From positions 5,950,001-6,014,000 of the forward strand of contig NZ_CP116257.1 in NCBI RefSeq assembly GCF_027947595.1: DNA of 64,000 nucleotides. The letters run 5' to 3'. A program made the position numbers and the translations under genes. Under the pieces are notes generated by a model that was not told the origin of the DNA, made no database searches, and worked only from the letters and a program-made list of their open reading frames with translations. This DNA comes from Streptomyces lienomycini. Its GTDB lineage: Bacteria; Actinomycetota; Actinomycetes; Streptomycetales; Streptomycetaceae. This document shows positions 26,091 to 37,211 of this stretch, in pieces (the first letter of the stretch is position 1; the number at the start of each line of letters is the position of its first letter).

Positions 26091-26501
26091 CTGCTCCCCC
26101 GTACGTCCCCGCGTCGGGGCGTCCGTCGCCGGTCGTCCCTCCGGGCTCCCCCGTACTCGCTCCCGCCGACCTCGGCCGGCGGAAGGAGCGGATCGCGGGC
26201 CCGGCTCCGTTCCGGCGCCCCGTGCCGCCGGTACCGGAGCCGTGCCCCTCTCCGTGTCTCCACTCTCTCGTTCCCGCAGGTCGCGGCCCATCCGCGCGCG
26301 TACTCATCTACCGACCTGAGTACGGGTACTCAGCCCTGTGTGTCCCGGCTCACGGCGGTGCGTCGCCGACCGGTCACGCGCGCGTGCGTCGTGGTACCTA
26401 GGGTCCGGCGAAACCCGGCCGCCGGTGCCCCGCCTCCGCGCACGGCCTCCGTGCCCGGCCCTCGGGCCGGGCTGTCGGTGGCGGCGGATAAAGTCCCTGG
26501 C
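26091..26501 (+). other. Intergenic stretch with no supported gene
   Basis: Between the tetR terminator and the oxidoreductase start I see only frames lacking conserved motifs. A CTACCGACCTGAGTACGGGTACTCAGC segment near 26310-26335 holds a short GAGTAC/GTACTC inverted repeat that could be part of a promoter or operator for the downstream gene. Confidence 0.4.
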
Positions 26502-28022
26502 ATGGCACGGATTGCGGTGATCGGCGCCGGGATGGGCGCGATGGCGGCCGCCGCCCGGCTGGCCGTCGCGGGCCACCGGGTGGTGGTGCACGAGCGGACG
26601 GGGACGTACGGCGGAGCCCTCGGCCGCTTCGAGCGGGACGGATTCTCCTTCGACACCGGCCCCGGTCTGCTGCCGCTGCCCGCGGTCTGGCGCGATCTGT
26701 TCGTGAAGACCGGCAAGGAGCCGCTGGAGTCCCTCGTCGAGCTGGTCCAGGTCGACCCGTCGTCCCGGCACGTGTTCGCGGACGGCACGGAGGTGTCGCT
26801 GCCGAACGCCTCACGCGCGGGTGTCGTCGCCGCCCTGGACGCGGCGCTCGGCCCGTCCGCCGGGCAGCGCTGGGGCGACTTCCTGGTGCGGGCCCGGGAG
26901 ACCTGGGACCGGACGCGCCGCCCGCTCCTGGAGGAGCCACTGTGGCCGAACTGGGAGGTGCTCGCCGAGCGCGAGCCCTATCCGTCGGTCCCGCACAAGC
27001 GGCTGCTGCGCACCCGCCGGGCCGGCACGCTCGCCGAGGTCGGCGCCTGGGAGCTGCGCGATGCCCGCCTCGCCGCCCTGCTGGACGGCCACGCGCTCGC
27101 GTACGGCCTGGATCCCCGCACCGCCCCGGCGAACGCCGCCGTGCTGCCGTACATGGAGTACGCGTTCGGTGTGTGGTACGTGCGCGGCGGCGGCCTGCGG
27201 GAGCTGGCGCGGGCGGTGTACGAGCGGTGCCTGGCCCGCCGGGTCGAGTTCCGCTTCGGGTCCGAGATCGCGGGGATCGTCGAGAAGGACGGCCGGGTGG
27301 TGGGCGTGGAGTCGGCCGAAGGGGCCGTGACGGAGGCCGAGTTCGTGGTCTCCGGCGTCGCGCCGGGCGTGCTGGACCGCCTCCGCGGTGGTGCGCCGGT
27401 GCGGGACGGGGGCGAGGTGGGGCCGCAGCGCGGTGGGGCGAGCCGGCTGACGGTGCTGCTGGCGTTGCGGGGCGGCCGTCCGCAGGGCACGGTGCACCGG
27501 ACGGTGGTTCACGCGCGGGACGCGCGGGCCGAGTCGGACAGCCTGTTCGGCGCCGCCTCCGGGACGGCCGCGGAGCCGACGGTCACCGTCCTTCGGCCCG
27601 ACGACCCGGCGCTGGTCCCGGACGCGGAGCACGAGGCGGTCACGCTCTCGGCGGCGGTGCCCGCGCTGGGCGGCGGGCCGGACCGGGACACGACCGAGGC
27701 GTTCGCCCAGCGCGCCGAGCGGCTGATCGACGTCGCCGGGCGTGCGGTGCCGGGCCTGCGCGACCGTCTGCTGTGGCACGAGGTGCGCACTCCGGCCGAT
27801 GTCGCCGCGGACACGGGTGCGGCGGACGGCGTTGTTCCGGCCCCGGCTCTGGCCGGGGCCTCCGGGCGGCTGCTGCACCCGGCCAACGGCACCCGCACGG
27901 CCGGTCTGTTCACGGTCGGCGGCTGGTCGCACCCCGGCGGTGGGCTCCCGCACGCGGGCATGTCGGGCGCGCTGGTCGCCGGACTCGTGGTGGAGGGACC
28001 GGAGTTCCGCGGCTCCCGGTGA
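26502..28022 (+). CDS. FAD-dependent oxidoreductase, phytoene-desaturase/CrtI-like
   Basis: 506 residues from ATG 26502. The dinucleotide-binding site is at the very N-terminus (ARIAVIGAGMGAMAAAARLAVAGHRVVVHE), followed by the CrtI-type GGALGRFERDGFSFDTGPGLLPLP. FAD-binding residues are expected in the C-terminal GLFTVGGWSHPGGGLPHAGMSGALVAGLVVEG. The fold predicts desaturation or isomerisation of an isoprenoid or related lipid, but no carotenoid genes are adjacent, so the substrate is unknown. It converges on the membrane protein that follows. Confidence 0.88.
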   Translation: MARIAVIGAGMGAMAAAARLAVAGHRVVVHERTGTYGGALGRFERDGFSFDTGPGLLPLPAVWRDLFVKTGKEPLESLVELVQVDPSSRHVFADGTEVSLPNASRAGVVAALDAALGPSAGQRWGDFLVRARETWDRTRRPLLEEPLWPNWEVLAEREPYPSVPHKRLLRTRRAGTLAEVGAWELRDARLAALLDGHALAYGLDPRTAPANAAVLPYMEYAFGVWYVRGGGLRELARAVYERCLARRVEFRFGSEIAGIVEKDGRVVGVESAEGAVTEAEFVVSGVAPGVLDRLRGGAPVRDGGEVGPQRGGASRLTVLLALRGGRPQGTVHRTVVHARDARAESDSLFGAASGTAAEPTVTVLRPDDPALVPDAEHEAVTLSAAVPALGGGPDRDTTEAFAQRAERLIDVAGRAVPGLRDRLLWHEVRTPADVAADTGAADGVVPAPALAGASGRLLHPANGTRTAGLFTVGGWSHPGGGLPHAGMSGALVAGLVVEGPEFRGSR

Positions 28023-28030
28023 GCGGCCCC

Positions 28031-28052
28031 GGGGCGGACACCGGGCCGCCCC
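28031..28052. terminator. GC hairpin between convergent oxidoreductase and membrane-protein genes
   Basis: GGGGCGG (28031-28037) and CCGCCCC (28046-28052) form a perfect 7-bp stem with an 8-base loop, in the 48-bp space between convergent stops. Probably terminates in both directions. Confidence 0.6.
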
Positions 28053-28070
28053 AGGGCTCCGGACGGCTCG

Positions 28071-29072
28071 TCAGTAGCGGTACTGCTCGTCGTAGCCCTG
28101 CCCCTGACTCTGGCCCTGGTTCTGGCCGTTGCCCTGGTAGGGGTACGACTGGTCCGGCGGGAGTTCGCCGCCGTAGGGGTCGTCGGTGCTGCGCTGCTGC
28201 GGCACCCACACGCCGCCGGCCGGGGTCTCACCGCCGTAGCCGCCGGAAGCGCCGGCGGTGTACTGGTCCTGCTGCCCGTAGCCCTGCTGGCCGTACTGCT
28301 GGCCGCCGCTCGTGTCGTAGCCGCCGGTGTCGTACGCGCCGCCGCCGTAGGTGTGGGTGCCGATGTACGGGTCGGAGTAGGCGGCGTACTGCTGCTGCCC
28401 GCCGGTGTCGTAGCCGTACTCCTGCTGTCCGTACCCCGAGTAGTCGTAGGCGTAGGCCTGGTCGGCGCCCGGCGTGCTCGGCGGTGTCTGCTGCCGGCCG
28501 GCGGCGTGACCGGAGTCGGCGTACACGCCGTACGAGCCGGTGTCGTCCGGCATGGGCTGCGGTTCGTAGATGGCGGTGGTCTCCGCGGCCGCGGGGTCGC
28601 CGGCAGGGCGGGCCGGGGTGAAGACGTCGTCCCGGTCGTAGTCGTCGTGGCCGTACGCCGGGCCGTCCTGGCCGGGGGCGTGGCCGGGCAGGCGCTCGCC
28701 GCCGTCGTAGCCGTCGCCGTGCTCCTGGCCGCCCTCGGCGGACTCGAACCCGGAGACCTCCAACGTCGGTTCCCGGCGGCCCCGTTCGGGACGTCGGCGT
28801 TTGCCGACCAGGCTCGCGGGCGCGTTGACCGCCCAGCCGGCCTCGAAGCCGCGGCGGAACGACAGGGTGACGTAGGTCTGGCCGACCGCGAAGGCGGCGG
28901 CGCCGACACCGATCACGAGCACGTTCGACATCAGCACACCGGCCACGACTCCGACGAAGCCGCCGAAGGCGAGCAGCCGCCAGCGCAGCCGCGCCTTGTA
29001 CTGCAGCAGCACCTCGCCGAGCAGCCACAGCGCGACGACGCCGAACGCGATGTAGAGGACCGTCCAGCCCAT
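28071..29072 (-). CDS. Membrane protein with long Gln/Gly/Tyr-rich tail
   Basis: 333 residues from ATG 29072, with GGGAGAGGGG upstream. Two to three hydrophobic helices occupy residues 1-65 (WTVLYIAFGVVALWLLGEVL, then LLAFGGFVGVVAGVLMSNVLVIGVGAAAF). YVTLSFRRGFEAGWAV follows. The remaining ~220 residues are low complexity with repeated GGYD, YGQQ and QGYG units and end QGYDEQYRY. I recall homologues next to metF in other Streptomyces but know no function. The tail resembles prion-like or adhesive sequences and may be cytoplasmic. Confidence 0.85.
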   Translation of the reverse strand: MGWTVLYIAFGVVALWLLGEVLLQYKARLRWRLLAFGGFVGVVAGVLMSNVLVIGVGAAAFAVGQTYVTLSFRRGFEAGWAVNAPASLVGKRRRPERGRREPTLEVSGFESAEGGQEHGDGYDGGERLPGHAPGQDGPAYGHDDYDRDDVFTPARPAGDPAAAETTAIYEPQPMPDDTGSYGVYADSGHAAGRQQTPPSTPGADQAYAYDYSGYGQQEYGYDTGGQQQYAAYSDPYIGTHTYGGGAYDTGGYDTSGGQQYGQQGYGQQDQYTAGASGGYGGETPAGGVWVPQQRSTDDPYGGELPPDQSYPYQGNGQNQGQSQGQGYDEQYRY

Positions 29073-29128
29073 GTACGCCCCTCTCCCAGTGGCCGTTACG
29101 CAGTGTGTCGCAAATACGTGCGGCCGGT

Positions 29129-30061
<933 letters not shown>

Positions 30062-30180
30062 TTAGCCAGGGGTGGGCGGTCCCCCAACCGGATGCGGGAT
30101 ATTTGTCCGCATTGTCGATTTGTTGTCCACCTTTTGGACACATGCCCCCGGCATCCGCCCCCTCCGCGCCCGCACCCTTC

Positions 30181-30221
30181 CGGAGAACGGCTCACGCCGT
30201 CCCGGAGAACGGACTCACGCC
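30181..30221. repeat. Direct repeat duplicating the 3' end of thiE
   Basis: CGGAGAACGG plus CTCACGCC occurs at 30181-30198 and, with one extra A, at 30203-30221. The second copy contains the thiE stop codon. It looks like a small tandem duplication extending past the gene end. Confidence 0.5.
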
Positions 30222-30874
30222 TCCCCGAGGCGCTTGGCGAACTCCGCCGCCGCCGCGCCCGGGTCGTCCGCGGCGGTGAGGGCACGGACGACCACGACGC
30301 GCCGGGCACCCGCCTCGAGCACCTGGTCCAGGTTGCCCAGGTCGATGCCGCCGATCGCGAACCAGGGGCGGTCGGTGCCCAGGGCGGCGGTGCGGCGGAC
30401 CAGGCCGAGGCCCGGCGCGTGGCGGCCGGGCTTGGTGGGGGTCGGCCAGCACGGGCCGGTGCAGAAGTAGTCCACGCCGGCCTGGACGGCGGCCGCGGCG
30501 GCCTCGGACTCGGCGTGCGTGGAGCGGCCGATGAGCACGTCCTCGCCGACGATCGCCCGGGCGGCGGGCACCGGGAGGTCGCCCTGCCCGAGGTGCAGCA
30601 CGTCGGCTCGGGCGGCGTGCGCGACGTCCGCGCGGTCGTTGACCGCGAGGAGCTTGCCGTGGCGGGCGCAGGCGTCGGCGAAGACCTCCAGGTGCTCCAG
30701 CTCCTCGGCCGCCTCCATGCCCTTGTCGCGCAACTGCACGATGTCGACGCCGCCGGCCAGCACGGCGTCCAGGAACTCGGGCAGGTCGCCCTGGCTCCGG
30801 CGGGCGTCCGTGCACAGGTAGAGCCGGGCGTCGGCGAGCCGGGCGCGGGCGGTGGTCGGAGCGGTGTCGGGCAT
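30215..30874 (-). CDS. thiE: Thiamine-phosphate synthase ThiE
   Basis: Joins HMP-pyrophosphate and thiazole phosphate to make thiamine phosphate. 219 residues from ATG 30874, preceded by GGGGGGACAC. TIM-barrel signatures: [86 protein letters not shown] and [29 protein letters not shown]. It is near but not in the thiO-thiS-thiG operon and is on the opposite strand; no TPP riboswitch was seen in front of it. Confidence 0.96.
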   Translation of the reverse strand: MPDTAPTTARARLADARLYLCTDARRSQGDLPEFLDAVLAGGVDIVQLRDKGMEAAEELEHLEVFADACARHGKLLAVNDRADVAHAARADVLHLGQGDLPVPAARAIVGEDVLIGRSTHAESEAAAAAVQAGVDYFCTGPCWPTPTKPGRHAPGLGLVRRTAALGTDRPWFAIGGIDLGNLDQVLEAGARRVVVVRALTAADDPGAAAAEFAKRLGEA

Positions 30875-31000
30875 GCGGGTGTCCCCCCGGGTCGGTGGCG
30901 CGGGCCGGTGGCGGGCCGCGCGGGTCCGGCGTGCGGGCCGGGGGCCGGACGGTCCTCGGGAGGCCGGGGCCGCGGCTCGCACGCCGGGTGGTGTGGTGGG

Positions 31001-31366
31001 TCAGACGGCGAGCGCCTGGGCGCGGCGCTTCACCTCCGTACCGCGATTCTCACTCAGGGCCTGGGCGGGGGTGCCGGGCAGGCTCGGGTCGGGGGTGAAG
31101 AGCCACTCCAGCATCTCCTCGGACGAGAAGCCGTCGTCCCGCAGCAGCGTCAGGGTTCCGACCAGGCCCTTGACGACCTTGTCCTCGTCGATGAAGGCCG
31201 CGGGGATGTGCAGCGCGCGGTTCTCGCCGCGGCGTACGGCGATGAGCTGGCCTTCCTTGATCAGCTGGCGTACACGGGTCACCTCGACGCCGAGCATCTC
31301 GGCGATGTCGGGAACGGTGAGCCAGTCAGGCACGAGGGCCTCGGTCTTTGCGTCGATCTCGGTCAC
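31001..31366 (-). CDS. Rv2175c-family DNA-binding protein
   Basis: 121 residues from GTG 31366. A helix-turn-helix (PDWLTVPDIAEMLGVEVTRVRQLIKEGQLIAVRRGENR) is followed by the Rv2175c C-terminal domain (GTLTLLRDDGFSSEEMLEWLFTPDPSLPGTPAQALSENRGTEVKRRAQALAV). In Mycobacterium tuberculosis, Rv2175c is a DNA-binding substrate of the Ser/Thr kinase PknL; a PASTA kinase is encoded about 4 kb away here. Its regulon is not known from this sequence. Confidence 0.93.
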   Translation of the reverse strand: MTEIDAKTEALVPDWLTVPDIAEMLGVEVTRVRQLIKEGQLIAVRRGENRALHIPAAFIDEDKVVKGLVGTLTLLRDDGFSSEEMLEWLFTPDPSLPGTPAQALSENRGTEVKRRAQALAV

Positions 31367-31407
31367 GCCACAAGCCTGCCATCTGGCACTGACAGCCGGA
31401 AGCCGGA

Positions 31408-32682
31408 CTACGCCGCGGCCGCCTTCAGCGGCCTCGCCGGATCGGCCAGCAGTGCGGGGTCCATCGCCGTACCCGCCTGGATCAGGCGTTTGCCCTGTGC
31501 CAGGTCCCGCGGGCGGCCCACGGCCAGCAGGGCGACCAGGCGGCCCTCGCGCAGCCAGCAGACCGTCCAGGCCGGGCTCGACGGGTCGCCGCGCCACAGG
31601 GTGGTGTCGGCGGCCGTGTGGTGACCGGCGTACTGGACGAAGCGGCCGAACTGCTCGGACCAGAAGTACGGCACGGGATCGTAGGGTGCGGCGGTCTCGC
31701 CGCCGGGGGCGTCGACGATGTCCGCGGCGACCGTGCGCGGGCCCTGGAGGGCGTTGTCCCAGTGGTGCACCAGGAGCCGCTCGCCGTAGCGGGCGGAGGG
31801 GAAGGACGCGCAGTCGCCGACCGCGTGGACGTCCGGGACGGAGGCGCGCAGGCGGTCGTCGGCCAGGACCTCGCCGTGCGCGCCGAGGGCGATCCCGGAG
31901 CCGGCGAGCCAGCCGGTGGCCGGGCGGGCTCCGATGCCGACGACGACCGCGCCGGCGGGCAGCCGGGTGCCGTCGTCGAGGACGACCCGGCCGGGCTCGC
32001 CGGGACCGCCGGGCTCGACGCGCCGCACGCGCGCGCGGGTGCGCAGTTCGGCGCCCGCGTCGGCGTACCAGGCGGTCATCGGGGCGGCGACCTCGGCGGG
32101 CAGCACGTCGGCGAGGGGCCGGTCGGCGGCCTCCACCACGGTCACCGCGCAGCCCGCCTCGCGTGCGGCGGTGGCGAACTCGGCGCCGATCCAGCCCGCG
32201 CCGACGACCACGACGTCGTGCTGCCGGGCGAGCACCGGGCGCAGCCGTTCGGCGTCGTCCAGGGTGCGCAGCAGGTGCACGCCGGGCACGCCGTCGGAGC
32301 CGGGGAGCCGGACCGGTTCGGCGCCGGTCGCGAGGACGAGGGCGTCGTAGGGCACGGGTCCCCCGGAGGTGTCCAGGACGTGCGCGCCGGGGTCGACGCC
32401 GAGCGCCTCGCAGCCCAGCCGCAGGGTGATGCCGAGCTCATCGAAGTCGACGTCGAAGGCGGAGCCGTCCGCGGTGCCGAGCAGGACGGCCTTGGACAGC
32501 GGGGGGCGGTCGTACGGTTGGTGCGGTTCGGCGCCGATCAGGGTCACGTTGCCGGTGAAGCCCTGTTCCCGCAGGGCGACCGCGGTCTGCACGCCCGCCA
32601 TCCCGGCGCCCACCACGACCACCCGGCGCTCCGCGTCCGGCGCCGCCGGCCCCTGTCCCCGTTCCCGCGTCTGCTCGCTCAC
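31408..32682 (-). CDS. FAD-dependent ferredoxin/rubredoxin reductase-like oxidoreductase
   Basis: 424 residues from GTG 32682. It has two Rossmann motifs, RRVVVVGAGMAGVQTAVALREQG for FAD and HDVVVVGAGWIGAEFATAAREAG for NAD(P)H. The connecting YDALVLATGAEPVRLPG and DVHAVGDCASFP follow, and a C-terminal reductase domain with LVHHWDNALQGPRTVAADI and YFWSEQFGRFVQYAG. This architecture fits putidaredoxin-type reductases serving P450s or dioxygenases; no such partner is adjacent. Divergent from the thiamine operon. Confidence 0.9.
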   Translation of the reverse strand: MSEQTRERGQGPAAPDAERRVVVVGAGMAGVQTAVALREQGFTGNVTLIGAEPHQPYDRPPLSKAVLLGTADGSAFDVDFDELGITLRLGCEALGVDPGAHVLDTSGGPVPYDALVLATGAEPVRLPGSDGVPGVHLLRTLDDAERLRPVLARQHDVVVVGAGWIGAEFATAAREAGCAVTVVEAADRPLADVLPAEVAAPMTAWYADAGAELRTRARVRRVEPGGPGEPGRVVLDDGTRLPAGAVVVGIGARPATGWLAGSGIALGAHGEVLADDRLRASVPDVHAVGDCASFPSARYGERLLVHHWDNALQGPRTVAADIVDAPGGETAAPYDPVPYFWSEQFGRFVQYAGHHTAADTTLWRGDPSSPAWTVCWLREGRLVALLAVGRPRDLAQGKRLIQAGTAMDPALLADPARPLKAAAA

Positions 32683-32766
32683 CCGATCACCATAGACACC
32701 CGGCGTCCCGCCGGTCGGCGCGCGTCCACGGTGGGCTGTCCGGCCCCGCCCCACGCGGAGGCTCCC

Positions 32767-32796
32767 TTACAGGTACCGGTCCCCGCGGGCTAGGCT
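32767..32796 (+). promoter_or_regulatory. Putative promoter of the thiO-thiS-thiG operon
   Basis: TTACAG (32767-32772) and TAGGCT (32791-32796) are separated by 18 bases. The predicted start, around 32803, is just upstream of the TPP riboswitch, giving a sensible leader transcript. Confidence 0.6.
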
Positions 32797-32809
32797 GGCC
32801 GCGCAAGGC

Positions 32810-32901
32810 ACTCGCGGGAGCCCGGACGCACCGGGCTGAGAGGGAGGCTGGCGGCCTCCGACCGTACGAACCTGATCCGGGTCATGCCGGCGAAGGGAGG
32901 G
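32810..32901 (+). ncRNA. TPP riboswitch (THI element)
   Basis: Both conserved halves of the thiamine-pyrophosphate aptamer are present: CTGAGAGGGAGGCT near 32835 (the pyrimidine-sensing arm) and CCTGATCCGGGTCATGCCGGCGAAGGGAG near 32871-32899 (the pyrophosphate-binding arm). The 3' end runs into GGGAGGGG, the ribosome-binding site of thiO. Thiamine pyrophosphate therefore probably represses translation by hiding this site; no terminator hairpin is seen between aptamer and start. Confidence 0.95.
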
Positions 32902-32912
32902 GCTGGACGCCC

Positions 32913-35183
<2,271 letters not shown>

Positions 35184-35256
35184 AGGTCCGCCTCAGTCCC
35201 GCCCCGATTCCGGGCAGCGACGCGGGGTGTCGGTGGTGGCTCGTACACTCACCTGC

Positions 35257-36591
35257 GTGGACACGACCCTTCAGGACCCTCTCGTCGGGCAGGTGCTCGA
35301 CGGCCGGTACCGCGTCGAGGCGCGGATCGCGGTCGGCGGGATGGCCACGGTCTACCGGGCCGTGGACACCCGCCTGGACCGCGTGCTCGCGCTGAAGGTG
35401 ATGCACCCGGCGCTGGCGACGGACGCGACCTTCGTCGAGCGGTTCATCCGCGAGGCGAAGTCGGTGGCGCGGCTCGACCACCCCAATGTCGTCCAGGTTT
35501 TCGACCAGGGGGCCGAGGGGGCGTACGTCTACCTCGCCATGGAGTACGTCGCGGGCTGCACCCTGCGGGACGTGCTGCGCGAGCGGGGGGCGCTGCGGCC
35601 GCGGGCCGCGCTGGACATCCTGGAGTCGGTGCTGGCCGCGCTGGGCGCCGCGCACCGGGCGGGGTTCGTGCACCGGGACATGAAGCCGGAGAACGTCCTC
35701 ATAGGGGACGACGGCCGGGTCAAGGTCGCCGACTTCGGCCTGGTCCGGGCCGTGGACACCGTCACCAGCACCACGGGTGCCGTTCTCGGCACCGTCTCCT
35801 ACCTGGCGCCCGAGCAGATCGAGCACGGCACCGCCGACCCCAGGGTCGACGTGTACGCGTGCGGCGTCCTGCTCCACGAGATGCTGACCGGCGCCAAGCC
35901 CCACGACGGGGACTCGCCCGCGGCGGTGCTCTACAAGCACCTCCACGAGGACGTGCCGCCGCCGTCGGCCGCGGTGCCGGGGATGGCGTACGAGCTGGAC
36001 GAGCTGGTCGCCTCGGCGACCGCCCGCAACCCGGAGATCCGGCCGCACGACGCCGTGGCGCTGCTGGCGCGGGCCCGTGAGGCGCGTGAGGCGCTGAGCG
36101 CGGACCAGCTGGACGCGGTGCCGCCGCAGGCCCTCGCCGCGGAGCACGACAACGCCGAGGACCGTACGAGCGTCATCCCGCGCGCGCTGACCTCCCCCAC
36201 CGGCGCGGACGGCGGGTCCGGCGCGGACGGGGTCGACCGCACCAGCCGGCTGGCGGCTCCCCGCCCGCCCCGGCCCGGTCCCGCCTGCCCCGGCCGCGGC
36301 GCGGTCCGCTGGCGGTCGTCGTGGCCGTGCTGCTGGTGCTCGGCGTCGGCACGGGCATCTGGTACATCAACTCGGGCCAGTTCACGAAGGTGCCGCCGCT
36401 GCTGTCCAAGACCGAGGCGCAGGCCCGCGACCGGCTGGACGACGCCGGTCTCGACGTCGGCAAGGTGCGGCACGCGTACAGCGACACCGTCGAGCGCGGC
36501 AAGGTCATCAGCACCGATCCCGGGGTGGGCGACCGCATCCGGAAGAACGACTCGGTGTCGCTCACGGTCTCCGACGGCCCCGACACCGTGA
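35257..36591 (+). CDS. PknB-type Ser/Thr protein kinase, kinase-domain part (frame-disrupted)
   Basis: Begins at GTG 35257 (VDTTLQDPLVGQVLDGRYRVEA); a -10-like TACACT lies seven bases upstream, so the mRNA could be leaderless. The kinase domain is intact: glycine loop VGGMATVYRA, invariant Lys in ALKVMHPA, HRDMKPENVL catalytic loop, VADFGLVRA, and activation segment TVTSTTGAVLGTVSYLAPEQ. After about residue 340 the frame leaves the expected juxtamembrane sequence and runs to a chance stop at 36591, while the membrane helix and PASTA domains continue in another frame (next entry). One missing base around 36265-36295 would restore a single protein of about 640 residues. Confidence 0.85.
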   Translation: MDTTLQDPLVGQVLDGRYRVEARIAVGGMATVYRAVDTRLDRVLALKVMHPALATDATFVERFIREAKSVARLDHPNVVQVFDQGAEGAYVYLAMEYVAGCTLRDVLRERGALRPRAALDILESVLAALGAAHRAGFVHRDMKPENVLIGDDGRVKVADFGLVRAVDTVTSTTGAVLGTVSYLAPEQIEHGTADPRVDVYACGVLLHEMLTGAKPHDGDSPAAVLYKHLHEDVPPPSAAVPGMAYELDELVASATARNPEIRPHDAVALLARAREAREALSADQLDAVPPQALAAEHDNAEDRTSVIPRALTSPTGADGGSGADGVDRTSRLAAPRPPRPGPACPGRGAVRWRSSWPCCWCSASARASGTSTRASSRRCRRCCPRPRRRPATGWTTPVSTSARCGTRTATPSSAARSSAPIPGWATASGRTTRCRSRSPTAPTP

Positions 36592-37178
36592 AGCTGACGG
36601 ACGTGACGGGCTACAAGCTGGACCGGGCGCGGGGGCTGCTGAAGGACGACGGGCTGGAGCCGGGGATGGTGACGCGGGCCTTCAGCGACGAGGTGGCCAG
36701 GGGTTTCGTGATCTCCACCAAGCCCAAGGCGGGCACCACGGTGCGCGCGGGCTCGGCGGTCGCGCTCGTCGTCAGCAAGGGCAGTCCGATCGACGTCCCG
36801 GACGTCACCGGGGACGACCTGGAGGACGCCAGGGCGGAGCTGACGGACGCCGGCCTGAAGGTGAAGGTCGCCGACGAGCGGGTGAACTCCGAGTACGACA
36901 GCGGCAAGGTGGCCCGGCAGGCGCCGGACCCGGGCGGCCGGGCCGCCGAGGGCGACACGGTCACGCTCACGGTGTCCAAGGGCCCCCGCATGATCGAGGT
37001 CCCGGACGTGGTCGGCGACCGTGTGGACGACGCCAGGCGGAAGCTGGAGGACGCGGGCTTCGAGGTGGACGAGGAGCGCGGTCTGCTGGGGCTGTTCGGC
37101 GACACGGTCAAGGACCAGTCGGTGGACGGCGGCGACACGGCTCCCGAGGGGTCCACCGTCAAGATCACCATCAGGTGA
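36321..37178 (+). CDS. Membrane helix and four PASTA domains of the PknB-type kinase (other frame)
   Basis: This frame encodes PLAVVVAVLLVLGVGTGIWYINSG, a transmembrane helix, then four PASTA repeats beginning VPPLLSKTEAQARDRL, VKLTDVTGYKLDRAR, IDVPDVTGDDLEDARAEL and IEVPDVVGDRVDDARRKL. It ends EGSTVKITIR. PASTA domains sense muropeptides or lipid II outside the cell. Alone it lacks the kinase. The helix coding begins upstream of the first in-frame GTG (36321), so this is the second half of a split gene, not an independent one. Confidence 0.85.
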   Translation: MAVLLVLGVGTGIWYINSGQFTKVPPLLSKTEAQARDRLDDAGLDVGKVRHAYSDTVERGKVISTDPGVGDRIRKNDSVSLTVSDGPDTVKLTDVTGYKLDRARGLLKDDGLEPGMVTRAFSDEVARGFVISTKPKAGTTVRAGSAVALVVSKGSPIDVPDVTGDDLEDARAELTDAGLKVKVADERVNSEYDSGKVARQAPDPGGRAAEGDTVTLTVSKGPRMIEVPDVVGDRVDDARRKLEDAGFEVDEERGLLGLFGDTVKDQSVDGGDTAPEGSTVKITIR

Positions 37179-37211
37179 GGGGCACCGTCCGCCGCATGAC
37201 ACCCTGGATGG

